From assembly GCA_902496115.1 (NCBI GenBank), contig CABUZK010000008.1:1-60710 (forward strand): a DNA stretch of 60,710 bases. The letters are read 5' to 3'. Source of the DNA: an uncultured Collinsella sp. (lineage in GTDB: Bacteria; Actinomycetota; Coriobacteriia; Coriobacteriales; Coriobacteriaceae). The translations under genes were made by a program, and so were the position numbers. Positions 50,491 to 58,983 of the stretch are shown here, piece by piece (positions within the stretch are counted from its first letter, which is position 1; every line of letters begins with the position of its first letter). Below the pieces are notes generated by a model, which ran no database searches, was not told where the DNA came from, and saw only the letters and a program-made list of their open reading frames with translations.

Positions 50491-50656
50491 TGCGTTTACG
50501 GCCTTGAGGTCGGCGGGCGGAGAAGGACGTGGTTGATAGGGATACGTGTTCCTTTCGCTGTTTCGCGCTTTGCGCGAAAGGCGCGTTACTTTGGGATGGG
50601 TGGGGAACGTGGTTGTTACGGCAACTGATCCCCACCACAAATTATCCTTGGCATAC

Positions 50657-50684
50657 TTGCGCGAATACCTGCCCGTGCTACACT
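50657..50684 (+). promoter_or_regulatory. Possible promoter of the FMN-riboswitch transcript
   Basis: TTGCGC (50657-50662) and TACACT (50679-50684) are 16 bp apart. The -10 is good but the -35 is weak. Transcription would start just before the riboswitch. Confidence 0.35.
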
Positions 50685-50697
50685 TGCAATTGCTGTT

Positions 50698-50876
50698 TCA
50701 GGGCGGGGTGGAATTCCCCACTGGCGGTAAATCGGGCGGTGCCAAAGGGGTGCCGTGGCGCAGACGAGGCGTCTGCGACCGAGCCGATGAGTCCGCGACC
50801 CGTGCGTGTGTTGGTTCGCATGCCGGCTGAACTGGTGAGACCCCAGTACCAACGGTTAGAGTCCGGATGAAAGAGG
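50698..50876 (+). ncRNA. FMN riboswitch (RFN element)
   Basis: The conserved FMN-aptamer blocks occur in order: AGGGCGGGGTGGAATTCCCC then ACTGGCGGTAA at the start, GAGCCGATGAGTCCGCGACC in the middle, and CCCAGTACCAACGGT with AGAGTCCGGATGAAAGAGG at the end. The aptamer ends about 11 bp before the start of a riboflavin-transporter-type gene and abuts its AGGTGAT ribosome-binding site. It is therefore expected to shut off translation or transcription of the importer when FMN is high. Confidence 0.95.
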
Positions 50877-50887
50877 CAGGTGATCTT

Positions 50888-51478
50888 ATGTCTGAACAGT
50901 CGCAGCATATCCATTTTGAGAACACGAATAGGTGGAGCACCAAACAGCTCGTTACCATGGCGTTGATGTGCGCCTTGGGCGCCCTGTTTATGTACGTGCA
51001 GCTGCCCATCCTTCCTTCGGCGCCGTTTTTGACCTACGACCCGTCGCTGGTGCCGGCGATGGTGTGCGGATTTGCGTATGGCCCCGGTGCTGGTACCGCT
51101 GTTGCAGCCATGGCGATCGTTATCCATGCGCTCACTACGGGTGACTGGGTCGGCGCGCTTATGAATCTGGTTGCCACGCTGGGCTACATTCTGCCCGCGG
51201 CTATCGTCTACCAGAAGATGCATACCTATAAGGGTGCCGTGATTGGCCTGGTGCTCGGCGTTATTGCCGCTACGGCGTTGTCTATGGTCGCAAATCTTAC
51301 CATTGGCGTATGGTTCTGGTATGGCTCGGTCGATGTGATCGCCCCGCTCATGATTCCTGCCGTGCTGCCGTTCAACCTTATCAAGACCGTGCTTAACTCG
51401 GTGTTGACGCTTGTGGTGTACAAGGCGGTCTCCAACCTCATCACGCCTAAAAAGGACCAGGTCAAAGGCCGCGCATGA
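50888..51478 (+). CDS. ribU: ECF transporter S component, riboflavin-specific (RibU-like)
   Basis: The 196-residue product is a membrane substrate-binding component with about six hydrophobic segments. The patterns TKQLVTMALMCALGALF, FLTYDPSLVPAMVCGFAYGPGAG and NLVATLGYILPAAIVY fit RibU. The FMN riboswitch directly upstream makes riboflavin the likely substrate. I chose the ATG at 50888 (AGGTGAT site). Its stop overlaps the EcfA start (ATGA), so the importer subunits are translationally coupled. Confidence 0.92.
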   Translation: MSEQSQHIHFENTNRWSTKQLVTMALMCALGALFMYVQLPILPSAPFLTYDPSLVPAMVCGFAYGPGAGTAVAAMAIVIHALTTGDWVGALMNLVATLGYILPAAIVYQKMHTYKGAVIGLVLGVIAATALSMVANLTIGVWFWYGSVDVIAPLMIPAVLPFNLIKTVLNSVLTLVVYKAVSNLITPKKDQVKGRA

Positions 51479-53379
51479 TTGAGTGTCGGGGCGTTTCCTT
51501 TAGCTATGACGGTGCCGCACCGGCACTCGACGGCGTCGATCTGAACATCGAGGATGGCGAGTTTTTCTGCATCCTCGGTGGCAATGGGTCGGGCAAGTCG
51601 ACGTTTGCCAAGCACCTGAATGCACTGTTGCAGCCCGATGCGGGCACGGTACGCGTCAACGGCATGGATGCGTCCGACCCCGAGCTGGTCTACGACATTC
51701 GTTCGACCGCGGGCATGGTATTCCAGAATCCCGATGATCAGCTGGTAGCAACGCTTGTCGAAGATGACGTTGCGTTTGGTCCTGAAAACCTTGGCGTGCC
51801 ATCGGCGCAAATTGCGCAGCGCGTACGCGAGGCACTGAAGGGCGTGGGCCTGGTGGGCTTTGAGCGCCACGAGACCCACGCGCTTTCGGGCGGCCAAAAG
51901 CAGCGCGTGGCGCTTGCCGGCGTGCTCGCCATGGAACCGCGCGTGCTCATATTGGACGAGGCTTCCTCGATGCTCGATCCGCGTGGACGCAAGGGCCTCA
52001 TGAAGGCTTGCCGTGCGTTGCATGATCGCGGCATGACCATCGTGATGATTACGCACTTTATGGAAGAGGCCGCCGAGGCCGATCGCGTTGCTGTCTTCCA
52101 AGCGGGCCGCGTTGCCATGATCGGTACGCCCGAGGAAATCTTGACGCGGGCGGACGAACTTGCGCAGCTCAACCTGGATATGCCGGCGTCGTGCTGCCTA
52201 GGTAGGGCACTTCGTGAGAAGGGCGTGCCCGTTTGCGCGCAGGTGCGCGAGGCAGATATGGTCGCCGAGATTGCGCGGGTTTACGCCGAGCGGGGCGGGG
52301 CGGACGTCGCAGTGCAGCCTTCTGCATCCGATTCTCGTATGCTCGACAATGCATCCTTCGCGACTAACGAGGCGGCCGCGTCGGAGCCCGTTATCGAGAT
52401 CTCGCACCTCTCGCATAGTTACTCGCTGAGCGCCCGCGAGCGCCGTCGATGGCGCAAGCGCTCGACCACTGCGGACGCATCGAGCAAACAAGCTCTTTGG
52501 GGCAACGATCCAAACAGCCCCTGGGCGCTACGTGATGTTTCGTTGACGGTGCGCCGCGGCGAGTTTCTGGGATTGGCGGGTCATACCGGCTCGGGTAAAT
52601 CGACGCTGGTTCAGCATCTCAACGGGTTGATTCGTCCGCAGGAGGGAAGCGTTTGCGCGCTGGGGCTCGACCTATCAAGCAAGAAAGACGCCGCCGCGGT
52701 TAAGGCCAAGGTCGGCGTGGTGTTTCAGTATCCCGAGCGCCAGCTATTTGCCGAGACCGTGGCGCAGGACGTGGCGTTTGGCCCGTGCAACCTTGGCCTG
52801 CCAGAAGACGAGGTTGCACGCCGTGTCGCATCATCGCTTGCGCGCGTGGGCCTCGACCTTGCCGCGATAGGCGACAAGAACCCCTTTGAGCTTTCGGGCG
52901 GCCAGCAGCGCCGCGTGGCGTTTGCCGGCGTGCTCGCCATGGAGCCCGAGGTGCTGGTGCTCGACGAGCCCATGGCGGGGCTCGATCCGGCTGCGCGCAG
53001 GGATTTCCTGGGGCTCATCGATCGGCTCCATCGCGAGGGCCTGACTGTTGTCATGGTTTCGCATAGCATGGATGACCTGGCAAATTGCTGTGACCGTATC
53101 GTTGTGATGAACGAGGGCGCCGTGTTTGCCGAGGGAACGCCCGCGCAGGTGTTTGCGCGCGCGAACGAGCTCAAATCGATCGGCCTGGGCGTTCCTGCCG
53201 CCCAGCGCATGGCGCTGGCGCTTGCGCAAGCCGGTGTGCCGCTCCGCTGCGACAAGCTTTATACGGTTGAGGCGCTAGCCGACGAGTTGGCCGGCTTGCT
53301 GCTGGGCTGCGCGGACGTGCCTTTGAGGGTTCCGTGTCAGGCTGGTTCCAAGGCGCCCACGCGAGAGGAGGGCTGCTAA
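51475..53379 (+). CDS. ECF transporter ATPase, fused EcfA-EcfA' protein
   Basis: The 634-residue product contains two complete ABC ATPase domains: the first (about 1-235) with Walker A GGNGSGKST (35-43), LSGGQ (137-141) and Walker B LILDE; the second (about 305-575) with GHTGSGKST (369-377), LSGGQ (473-477) and VLVLDEP. A linker of about 65 residues joins them. In many bacteria these are separate proteins, so here the heterodimer is one chain. It powers the ECF importer and overlaps both ribU and ecfT by a few bases. Confidence 0.93.
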   Translation: MIECRGVSFSYDGAAPALDGVDLNIEDGEFFCILGGNGSGKSTFAKHLNALLQPDAGTVRVNGMDASDPELVYDIRSTAGMVFQNPDDQLVATLVEDDVAFGPENLGVPSAQIAQRVREALKGVGLVGFERHETHALSGGQKQRVALAGVLAMEPRVLILDEASSMLDPRGRKGLMKACRALHDRGMTIVMITHFMEEAAEADRVAVFQAGRVAMIGTPEEILTRADELAQLNLDMPASCCLGRALREKGVPVCAQVREADMVAEIARVYAERGGADVAVQPSASDSRMLDNASFATNEAAASEPVIEISHLSHSYSLSARERRRWRKRSTTADASSKQALWGNDPNSPWALRDVSLTVRRGEFLGLAGHTGSGKSTLVQHLNGLIRPQEGSVCALGLDLSSKKDAAAVKAKVGVVFQYPERQLFAETVAQDVAFGPCNLGLPEDEVARRVASSLARVGLDLAAIGDKNPFELSGGQQRRVAFAGVLAMEPEVLVLDEPMAGLDPAARRDFLGLIDRLHREGLTVVMVSHSMDDLANCCDRIVVMNEGAVFAEGTPAQVFARANELKSIGLGVPAAQRMALALAQAGVPLRCDKLYTVEALADELAGLLLGCADVPLRVPCQAGSKAPTREEGC

Positions 53380-54179
53380 TGGAGGCGTTCTCATTTGGCA
53401 GCTACTATCCCGGGGATAGCGCGGTGCATCGCCTGGATCCGCGTAATAAGTTGCTCCTAGGTTTTGCATTTCTGGTCACCGTGCTCACCGTCGGAAGCTT
53501 TTGCGGGCTGGTTCCGGTCGCATTTTTTGTCGTGCTGGTCTATCTCGCAGCCCGGGTGCCGTTGCGCCGGGTCCTATCATCGATGGCACCATTGCTGGCG
53601 ATTGTCGTGGTGGTCGCGGTGCTCAACCTGTTTTCCGACCAGAGTGGCCGCATTTTGTGGCAGCTTGGCTTTTTGCAGGTGAGCGAGGGCTCGCTGCGTT
53701 CTGCGGCGTTTGTGGCGTGCCGCCTGACGTTGATGATGGCCGGCATGAGCGCCATTACACTCACCACGCCGACGCTCGACCTCACCGCGGGCTTTGAACG
53801 TCTGCTCGCACCATTTGCGCGCGTGGGGCTTCCGGCGCACGAGCTCGGCATGATTATGGGTATCGCGCTGCGGTTTATGCCGCAATTTGCCACCGAGATG
53901 AAACAGACGGCCGATGCACAGGCAAGTCGCGGCGCGCGCGTGACGGGCGGTCCGCTCGGCGGTGTGCGCATGCTCGGCAGTGTGGCGATTCCGCTGTTCA
54001 CCGGCGTGTTTCGTCATGCCGAGACGCTTTCGGCCGCCATGGATGCGCGCTGCTATCACGGCGAACAGGGACGCACGCGTCTGCATGCGCTTACGTTTGG
54101 CCGCGGGGATGCACTGGCCGCGGTGGCGATGGCGCTGCTGGTGACATGCGTTGTCGTTATCAATCTTCAACTCGTCTAA
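53379..54179 (+). CDS. ecfT: ECF transporter transmembrane component EcfT
   Basis: The 266-residue product starts at ATG 53379, overlapping the ATPase stop by one base (TAATG), with GAGAGGAGG upstream. It has about five membrane segments and the cytosolic Ala-Arg-Gly helices that grip the ATPases (AQASRGARVTGG and AMDARCYHGEQGRTR). It links RibU to the ATPase. The order riboswitch-S-A/A'-T makes a complete, self-contained importer unit. Confidence 0.93.
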   Translation: MEAFSFGSYYPGDSAVHRLDPRNKLLLGFAFLVTVLTVGSFCGLVPVAFFVVLVYLAARVPLRRVLSSMAPLLAIVVVVAVLNLFSDQSGRILWQLGFLQVSEGSLRSAAFVACRLTLMMAGMSAITLTTPTLDLTAGFERLLAPFARVGLPAHELGMIMGIALRFMPQFATEMKQTADAQASRGARVTGGPLGGVRMLGSVAIPLFTGVFRHAETLSAAMDARCYHGEQGRTRLHALTFGRGDALAAVAMALLVTCVVVINLQLV

Positions 54180-54209
54180 GCTCGATTCGAGCGCAAGAAA
54201 GGGGTCTCT

Positions 54210-54656
54210 ATGACCGACATCGATCGCACGGCTCAGCTCGAGCGCGCCTGCTCGTATCTCAGGCGCATTCCGGCGTGGTATCTTGCCACGACCGATGCGA
54301 GCGACGGGCATCAGCCCCGCGTGAGGCCGTTTTCGTTTGCCATGGTCGATGACGGCAAGCTGTGGTTTTGCACGTCGCGCGACAAGGACGTATGGGCGGA
54401 GTTGAGCGCGAATCCCAAGTTTGAGGTATCGGGCTGGAAGCCGGGGGAGTGCTGGATCGTGTTAACCGGTGAGGCCGCGCTCGAGGACGATGCATTCGTG
54501 AGCGACAAGGTGCGCCAAGCGGGCTTTAAGCACATGGTGGGCATTGGCGAGCAACACGATAGCGCCAACGATGGCCGCCTTGCATTCTTCTCGGTCCGCA
54601 ATATCGCCGCACGGTTCTGCGATATCGACGGCAGCGAAGAGCGCCTCGAGCTCTAA
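54210..54656 (+). CDS. Pyridoxamine 5'-phosphate oxidase-like flavin-binding protein
   Basis: The 148-residue product looks like a split-barrel FMN-binding protein of the PNPOx-like family (IPAWYLATTDASDGHQPRVR, PFSFAMVDDGKLWFCTSRDKDVW). The family includes FMN/F420/heme-binding oxidoreductases. This one is small and its substrate is unknown. It lies 30 bp after ecfT with AAAGGGG upstream, so it may be part of the FMN-controlled operon. A paralogue follows at once, with clearly similar sequence. Confidence 0.85.
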   Translation: MTDIDRTAQLERACSYLRRIPAWYLATTDASDGHQPRVRPFSFAMVDDGKLWFCTSRDKDVWAELSANPKFEVSGWKPGECWIVLTGEAALEDDAFVSDKVRQAGFKHMVGIGEQHDSANDGRLAFFSVRNIAARFCDIDGSEERLEL

Positions 54657-54710
54657 TTTCCCAAATTGACTACCCATTCCAAAAAGACTGGTCAGGCGAC
54701 AGGAGGAAAC

Positions 54711-55121
54711 GTGGACGGATTGAATACGGTGCTGGAGTATCTGACGTCGGTGCCGGCGTGGTATCTGGCGACGAGCGTGGGCGGGCAGCCGCATGTGCGT
54801 CCGTTCTCGTTTGCGCAGATTCAGGACGGCAAGCTGTGGTTTGTGACAGCGCGCACCAAAGATGTGTGGCAGGAGCTGCTGCAAAACCAGCGCTTTGAGG
54901 CCACGAGTTGGTGGCCGGGCCATGGCTGGCTCATCTTGCGCGGGCGTGCCGGCTTGGATGACCGGGCTTTAGACGAAATGCGCGAAGTCGGGTGGAAGCA
55001 TCTAGAGCACCTGGGCGAGCACTATGAGGGGCCTAACGACCCCGCGCTCGTCTTCTTTAGCGTCGAGGATCCCGAGGCATTTATCTGCAATCACGACGAA
55101 TGGGTGCCGGTTGAGCTCTAG
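54711..55121 (+). CDS. Pyridoxamine 5'-phosphate oxidase-like protein, paralogue
   Basis: The 136-residue product is a diverged tandem copy of the preceding protein (VPAWYLATSVGGQPHVR, PFSFAQIQDGKLWFVTARTKDVW). The start is GTG 54711 with a perfect ACAGGAGGAAAC site. A longer ATG start at 54666 would begin inside a short dispersed repeat. It is probably FMN-binding and cytoplasmic. A long hairpin at 55157-55213 follows. Confidence 0.85.
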   Translation: MDGLNTVLEYLTSVPAWYLATSVGGQPHVRPFSFAQIQDGKLWFVTARTKDVWQELLQNQRFEATSWWPGHGWLILRGRAGLDDRALDEMREVGWKHLEHLGEHYEGPNDPALVFFSVEDPEAFICNHDEWVPVEL

Positions 55122-55156
55122 CCAGCTGGCTCATCCTAACAACTTAGTTTTCGCAT

Positions 55157-55220
55157 GGGCGGACCCTGTGTTGCCCGGCACCGTAAGGAGTGCCGGTCAA
55201 TACGGGGCCCGCTCTATTTG
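55157..55220 (+). terminator. Long hairpin between the flavin-protein and arginine operons
   Basis: CCGGCAC/GTGCCGG forms the tip (about 55175-55197) and GCGGACCCTGT pairs with ACGGGGCCCGC with one mismatch and one wobble pair at the base (55159-55212). CTCTATTTGTC follows. It is a likely terminator for the riboflavin operon. It could also be a leader structure. Confidence 0.65.
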
Positions 55221-55257
55221 TCAATTCCTTCAAGCGAATGTGTCGGGAATGTTTCAA

Positions 55258-55292
55258 TGCATGAACATGCAAGCTATTTACGTATTCATGCA
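55258..55292 (+). promoter_or_regulatory. Candidate ArgR operator (ARG boxes) before argC
   Basis: TGCATG-AA-CATGCA (55258-55271) is a perfect palindrome. It is followed by TATTTACGTATTCATGCA (about 55275-55292), both resembling ARG boxes in AT-rich surroundings that contrast with the GC-rich genome. They lie about 90-120 bp before argC. Arginine repression through ArgR is an inference from position and motif. Confidence 0.5.
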
Positions 55293-55378
55293 TCTTTTGG
55301 TGCTAAAGTTTCAACCCACCTCATAATGACCGCTGCAAAATGCGCATCGGTGCATAAATCGCAGACAAGGAGTCTGAT

Positions 55379-56449
55379 ATGTCTTTGAAGGTTGGAATCG
55401 TCGGCGCGGCTGGATATGCCGGAGCCGAGCTCATTCGCCTCGTACTCGGCCATCCCGAGTTTGAACTTGTTGCCATTACGTCCAACGCCGATGCCGGCCA
55501 GCCGCTGTCCGCGGTGTATCCGAGCTTTGCTGGCGTGAGCGATCTGGTTTTCACCACGCATGACGCCCCTGAGCTCAAAAGCTGCGATGCGGTTTTTCTT
55601 GCCGTGCCGCACACGGCTGCCATGGCGCAGGTGCCCGCGCTCCTTGCCGCGGGCGTTTCCTGCTTTGATCTTTCGGCCGATTACCGTCTGAGCGACCCGT
55701 CCGTCTTTGAGGCATGGTATGCCGCCGAGCACACGAGCCCCGAGCTGCTCAAGACCCGCGCTTTTGGCCTGCCCGAGCTGTTCTGCCAGGACTTAGAGAC
55801 CGCTGCTTCCAGCCATGCCGCCGGAAAGCCCGTTTTGGTCGCTTGCGCCGGCTGCTATCCCACCGCAACGAGCCTCGCTGCCGCTCCTGCCGTGCGTGCG
55901 GGCTGGATGGCAGAGAACGGCCCCGTAATCGTCGATGCCATTAGCGGCGTGACGGGCGCCGGTAAGTCCTGCAACGCCCGCACCCATTTTTGTAGCGCAG
56001 ACGAGAACTTAGAGGCCTATGGCGTAGGCAAACATCGCCACACACCAGAGATCGAGCAGATTCTGGGTCTGACCGATCGTGTCGTCTTTACTCCGCACTT
56101 GGCACCGCTCAAGCGCGGCCTGCTTTCCACGGTGACGATGCCGCTCGCGCCGCGGGCTCTCGACACGTTGGCCCTTGAGGACGTCGTCGACCATTACAAG
56201 AAGTTCTACGCCGGTCGCACCTTTGTGCGCGTGCTCGATGCCGGCCAGCAGCCCAAGACGGCTTCGGTCGTCGGCACCAACGCTGCCCAGATCGGCCTTG
56301 CGCTCAACAAGCGTGCGGGCGTGCTGGTGGCGACGGGTGCTATCGACAATTTGTGCAAGGGTGCTGCGGGCCAGGCGGTCCAGTGCGCCAACATCGTTTT
56401 TGGCTTTGACGAGCGACGAGGCTTGCCCACAGTGGCGTGCCCGGTGTAG
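55379..56449 (+). CDS. argC: N-acetyl-gamma-glutamyl-phosphate reductase
   Basis: The 356-residue product reduces N-acetyl-glutamyl phosphate to the semialdehyde, third step of arginine synthesis. It has the Rossmann motif GAAGYAGAE (9-17) and the catalytic C159 in ACAGCYPT. ACAAGGAG precedes the ATG. It is first gene of argCJBD, with candidate ARG boxes upstream. Confidence 0.97.
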   Translation: MSLKVGIVGAAGYAGAELIRLVLGHPEFELVAITSNADAGQPLSAVYPSFAGVSDLVFTTHDAPELKSCDAVFLAVPHTAAMAQVPALLAAGVSCFDLSADYRLSDPSVFEAWYAAEHTSPELLKTRAFGLPELFCQDLETAASSHAAGKPVLVACAGCYPTATSLAAAPAVRAGWMAENGPVIVDAISGVTGAGKSCNARTHFCSADENLEAYGVGKHRHTPEIEQILGLTDRVVFTPHLAPLKRGLLSTVTMPLAPRALDTLALEDVVDHYKKFYAGRTFVRVLDAGQQPKTASVVGTNAAQIGLALNKRAGVLVATGAIDNLCKGAAGQAVQCANIVFGFDERRGLPTVACPV

Positions 56450-56584
56450 CACATTCGATTGTTAACGATTTGGTGGTCGGGTATCGAGTTGGGCGCCGCT
56501 TTCAAGCTGGTCTAGTAGTTGCGACCGGTATGGCGTGCCAGCCGATGCCCGCTTTTTTGTCTGATATAAGGAGTCGTAGGGACG

Positions 56585-57853
56585 ATGAATACCGACCTGA
56601 TTGATATCAAGATACGCGCCGTCGAGGGTGGCGTTACGGCAGCGGCCGGCTTTAAGGCCGCAGGCATCCATGCAGGATTCCGGAAGAATCCCGAGCGCTT
56701 GGACTATGCGCTCGTCGTGCCCGATAAGCCCTGTCCAGGCGCCGGCGTGTTTACGACCAACCGCTTTTGCGCGGCGCCCGTGCAGGTGAGCCGTGCCAAC
56801 CTGGGCGGTGCGGACAAGGGCTATGGCATCATCGCCGGCGTTTCAATCAACTCCGGCAACGCGAATGCCGCCACGGGCGAGACCGGCCTTGCCTGCGCGC
56901 GAGAGACATGCAATATCGCGTCGCAGGTCATCGGCTGTGAACCCCAGCAGATCCTAGTTGCATCCACAGGCGTGATTGGACAGATTCTGCCGATTGACAC
57001 GTTTGAGACGGCCGTCCCGTCCGCCTACGAGGCACTCTCTGCCCATGGCGGTGCCGATGCGGCCCGTGCCATCATGACGACCGATACGCACTCCAAGGAG
57101 TATGCCGTTCGCTACCGCAGTGAGGCTGCGGGTCATGCGGGCAACGCTTATACGGTGGGCGGCATGTGCAAGGGCTCGGGCATGATCATGCCCAATATGG
57201 CCACCATGATCGCGGTCATTACTACCGATGCCCCCGTCGAGCCGTCGGCGCTCCACGCCCTGTTGCTCTCGACCGTTAAGCAGACCTTCAATAAGGTGAC
57301 GGTCGATTCCGATACCTCGACCAACGACACCTGCATCATGCTTGCTTCTGGCGCTGCTGCCGCTGAAGCCGAGGCTATCGTCGAGGGCACTGATGCCTTT
57401 GACGAACTGTCCTTTGCCGTGCACGAGGTGTGCGAGAGCCTGGCGCGCAACATTGCGGCCGATGGCGAGGGCGCGTCAAAGCTCGTGACGGTTAACGTCA
57501 CCGGCGCCGCCAACGACGAGGAAGCCGATATCGCCGCCCGTGCCGTCGCCAACTCGCCGCTCGTCAAGACCTGCATCGCCGGTCACGACTGCAACTGGGG
57601 CCGCGTCGCCATGGCGCTCGGCAAGTGCGGCGTGAAGTTTAACCAGGAAGACGTTTCCATCGACATGATGGGCATGCCTGTCTGCCGCGATGGCCTGACC
57701 GTTCCCTTTGACGAGGATGAGGCTCTGCGACGTTTTGAGGCGCCCGAGATCGTGATCTCGGCCGACCTGGGCGCAGGCGACGCGGCAACGACCGTGTGGA
57801 CCTGTGACCTCACGCACGAGTACATCTCCATCAACGGTGACTACCGTTCCTAG
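56585..57853 (+). CDS. argJ: Bifunctional glutamate N-acetyltransferase / amino-acid acetyltransferase
   Basis: The 422-residue product transfers the acetyl group from N-acetylornithine to glutamate, which recycles the acetyl group. It has the self-cleavage site A206-T207 in PNMATM, preceded by KGSGMI, and the family end in DLTHEYISINGDYRS. ATAAGGAG lies upstream of the ATG. It lies 135 bp after argC. Presence of ArgJ explains why no argE is expected. Confidence 0.97.
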   Translation: MNTDLIDIKIRAVEGGVTAAAGFKAAGIHAGFRKNPERLDYALVVPDKPCPGAGVFTTNRFCAAPVQVSRANLGGADKGYGIIAGVSINSGNANAATGETGLACARETCNIASQVIGCEPQQILVASTGVIGQILPIDTFETAVPSAYEALSAHGGADAARAIMTTDTHSKEYAVRYRSEAAGHAGNAYTVGGMCKGSGMIMPNMATMIAVITTDAPVEPSALHALLLSTVKQTFNKVTVDSDTSTNDTCIMLASGAAAAEAEAIVEGTDAFDELSFAVHEVCESLARNIAADGEGASKLVTVNVTGAANDEEADIAARAVANSPLVKTCIAGHDCNWGRVAMALGKCGVKFNQEDVSIDMMGMPVCRDGLTVPFDEDEALRRFEAPEIVISADLGAGDAATTVWTCDLTHEYISINGDYRS

Positions 57854-57933
57854 ATTCCAGGCACGCTGCGCATCTTGCCGCATTGCGGACAGCGGAGCAC
57901 GGCGTGATAACGATACGAAAGACGAGGCAGATT

Positions 57934-58914
57934 ATGAAATTCGCACGCGATTGTCGTTCGAGCGAATCCAACGAAGCAACCGCGCAGCTGCTGTTCGAAG
58001 CGCTGCCGTGGATTAAAAACCTGACCGGCAAGACGGTCGTTATCAAATATGGCGGAGCAGCCATGGTTGACGAGCAGCTGCGCCGCGACGTGATGAGCGA
58101 CATCGTTTTGCTCAAGATTATCGGCATGCGCCCCGTCATCGTGCATGGCGGCGGCAAAGCTATCAACGAGGCACTCAGCCACTATGACATCCCTGTCGAA
58201 TTTAAGAACGGGCAGCGCGTGACTACGCCGGCGACCATGGATATCGTGCGCGAGGTGCTGGGCGGCAAGGTTAACCAGGAGCTGGTCGCCGCCATCAACC
58301 ACCACGGCAACCTGGCCGTAGGCGTGTCGGGCAGCGATGCCGGCACACTCATCGCCGAGCCGCTCGACCCCGAGCTCGGTCGCGTGGGCAAAGTGACGCA
58401 CGTCAACACCGACTATATCGAGCGCTTGCTCGATAGCGAGTACATTCCCGTTATCGCTACCGTCGCGGCGGGGGAGGACGGCGGATTCTTCAACATCAAT
58501 GCCGACACCGCTGCCGGTGCCGTTGCGGCGGCGCTTCACGCGCATAAGGCGATTTTTTTGACCGATGTCGACGGCCTGTACAAGGATTTTAGCGACAAGG
58601 ACTCGCTTATCTCCAACCTGACGCTCGACGAGGTCAACGAGATGCTCTACGGCGGAGAAGTCGACAAGGGTATGATTCCCAAGCTGCGCGCCGCCGTCGA
58701 TGCGCTTGCTGCTGGCGTGTTCCGAGCCCACATCATCAACGGCACGACGCCGCACTCGCTGCTGCTGGAGTTGCTGACCGATGCTGGCGTCGGTACCGTG
58801 ATCCACTCCACCGAGACGGCCTACGAGTTCGATACGCATCCGCATCCGCTTTCGACGTTTGCGGCGCGTCTGACCGAGAACCTCGACGAGGTCGAGAAGC
58901 TCCAGACGGTCTAG
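57934..58914 (+). CDS. argB: Acetylglutamate kinase
   Basis: The 326-residue product phosphorylates N-acetylglutamate. It has VIKYGGAAM near the N-terminus, HGGGKAINEAL, and FLTDVDGLYKD, all typical of ArgB. I chose the ATG at 57934 since it starts with the family-like lead-in and has GACGAGG upstream. A start at 57883 is in frame but lacks a site. It is about 25 residues longer than common ArgB proteins, mainly at the ends. Confidence 0.95.
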   Translation: MKFARDCRSSESNEATAQLLFEALPWIKNLTGKTVVIKYGGAAMVDEQLRRDVMSDIVLLKIIGMRPVIVHGGGKAINEALSHYDIPVEFKNGQRVTTPATMDIVREVLGGKVNQELVAAINHHGNLAVGVSGSDAGTLIAEPLDPELGRVGKVTHVNTDYIERLLDSEYIPVIATVAAGEDGGFFNINADTAAGAVAAALHAHKAIFLTDVDGLYKDFSDKDSLISNLTLDEVNEMLYGGEVDKGMIPKLRAAVDALAAGVFRAHIINGTTPHSLLLELLTDAGVGTVIHSTETAYEFDTHPHPLSTFAARLTENLDEVEKLQTV

Positions 58915-58983
58915 CCGACCCGCGGTCGTCGCGTCCCTGCACCCATAGCCCTGCGCCGTACGGCGCCCAACGAAAGGCATCTC

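Noticed and set aside
55122..55378. T-box riboswitch before argC
   Set aside because: No T-box consensus or specifier-loop layout is seen. The hairpin there fits a terminator.
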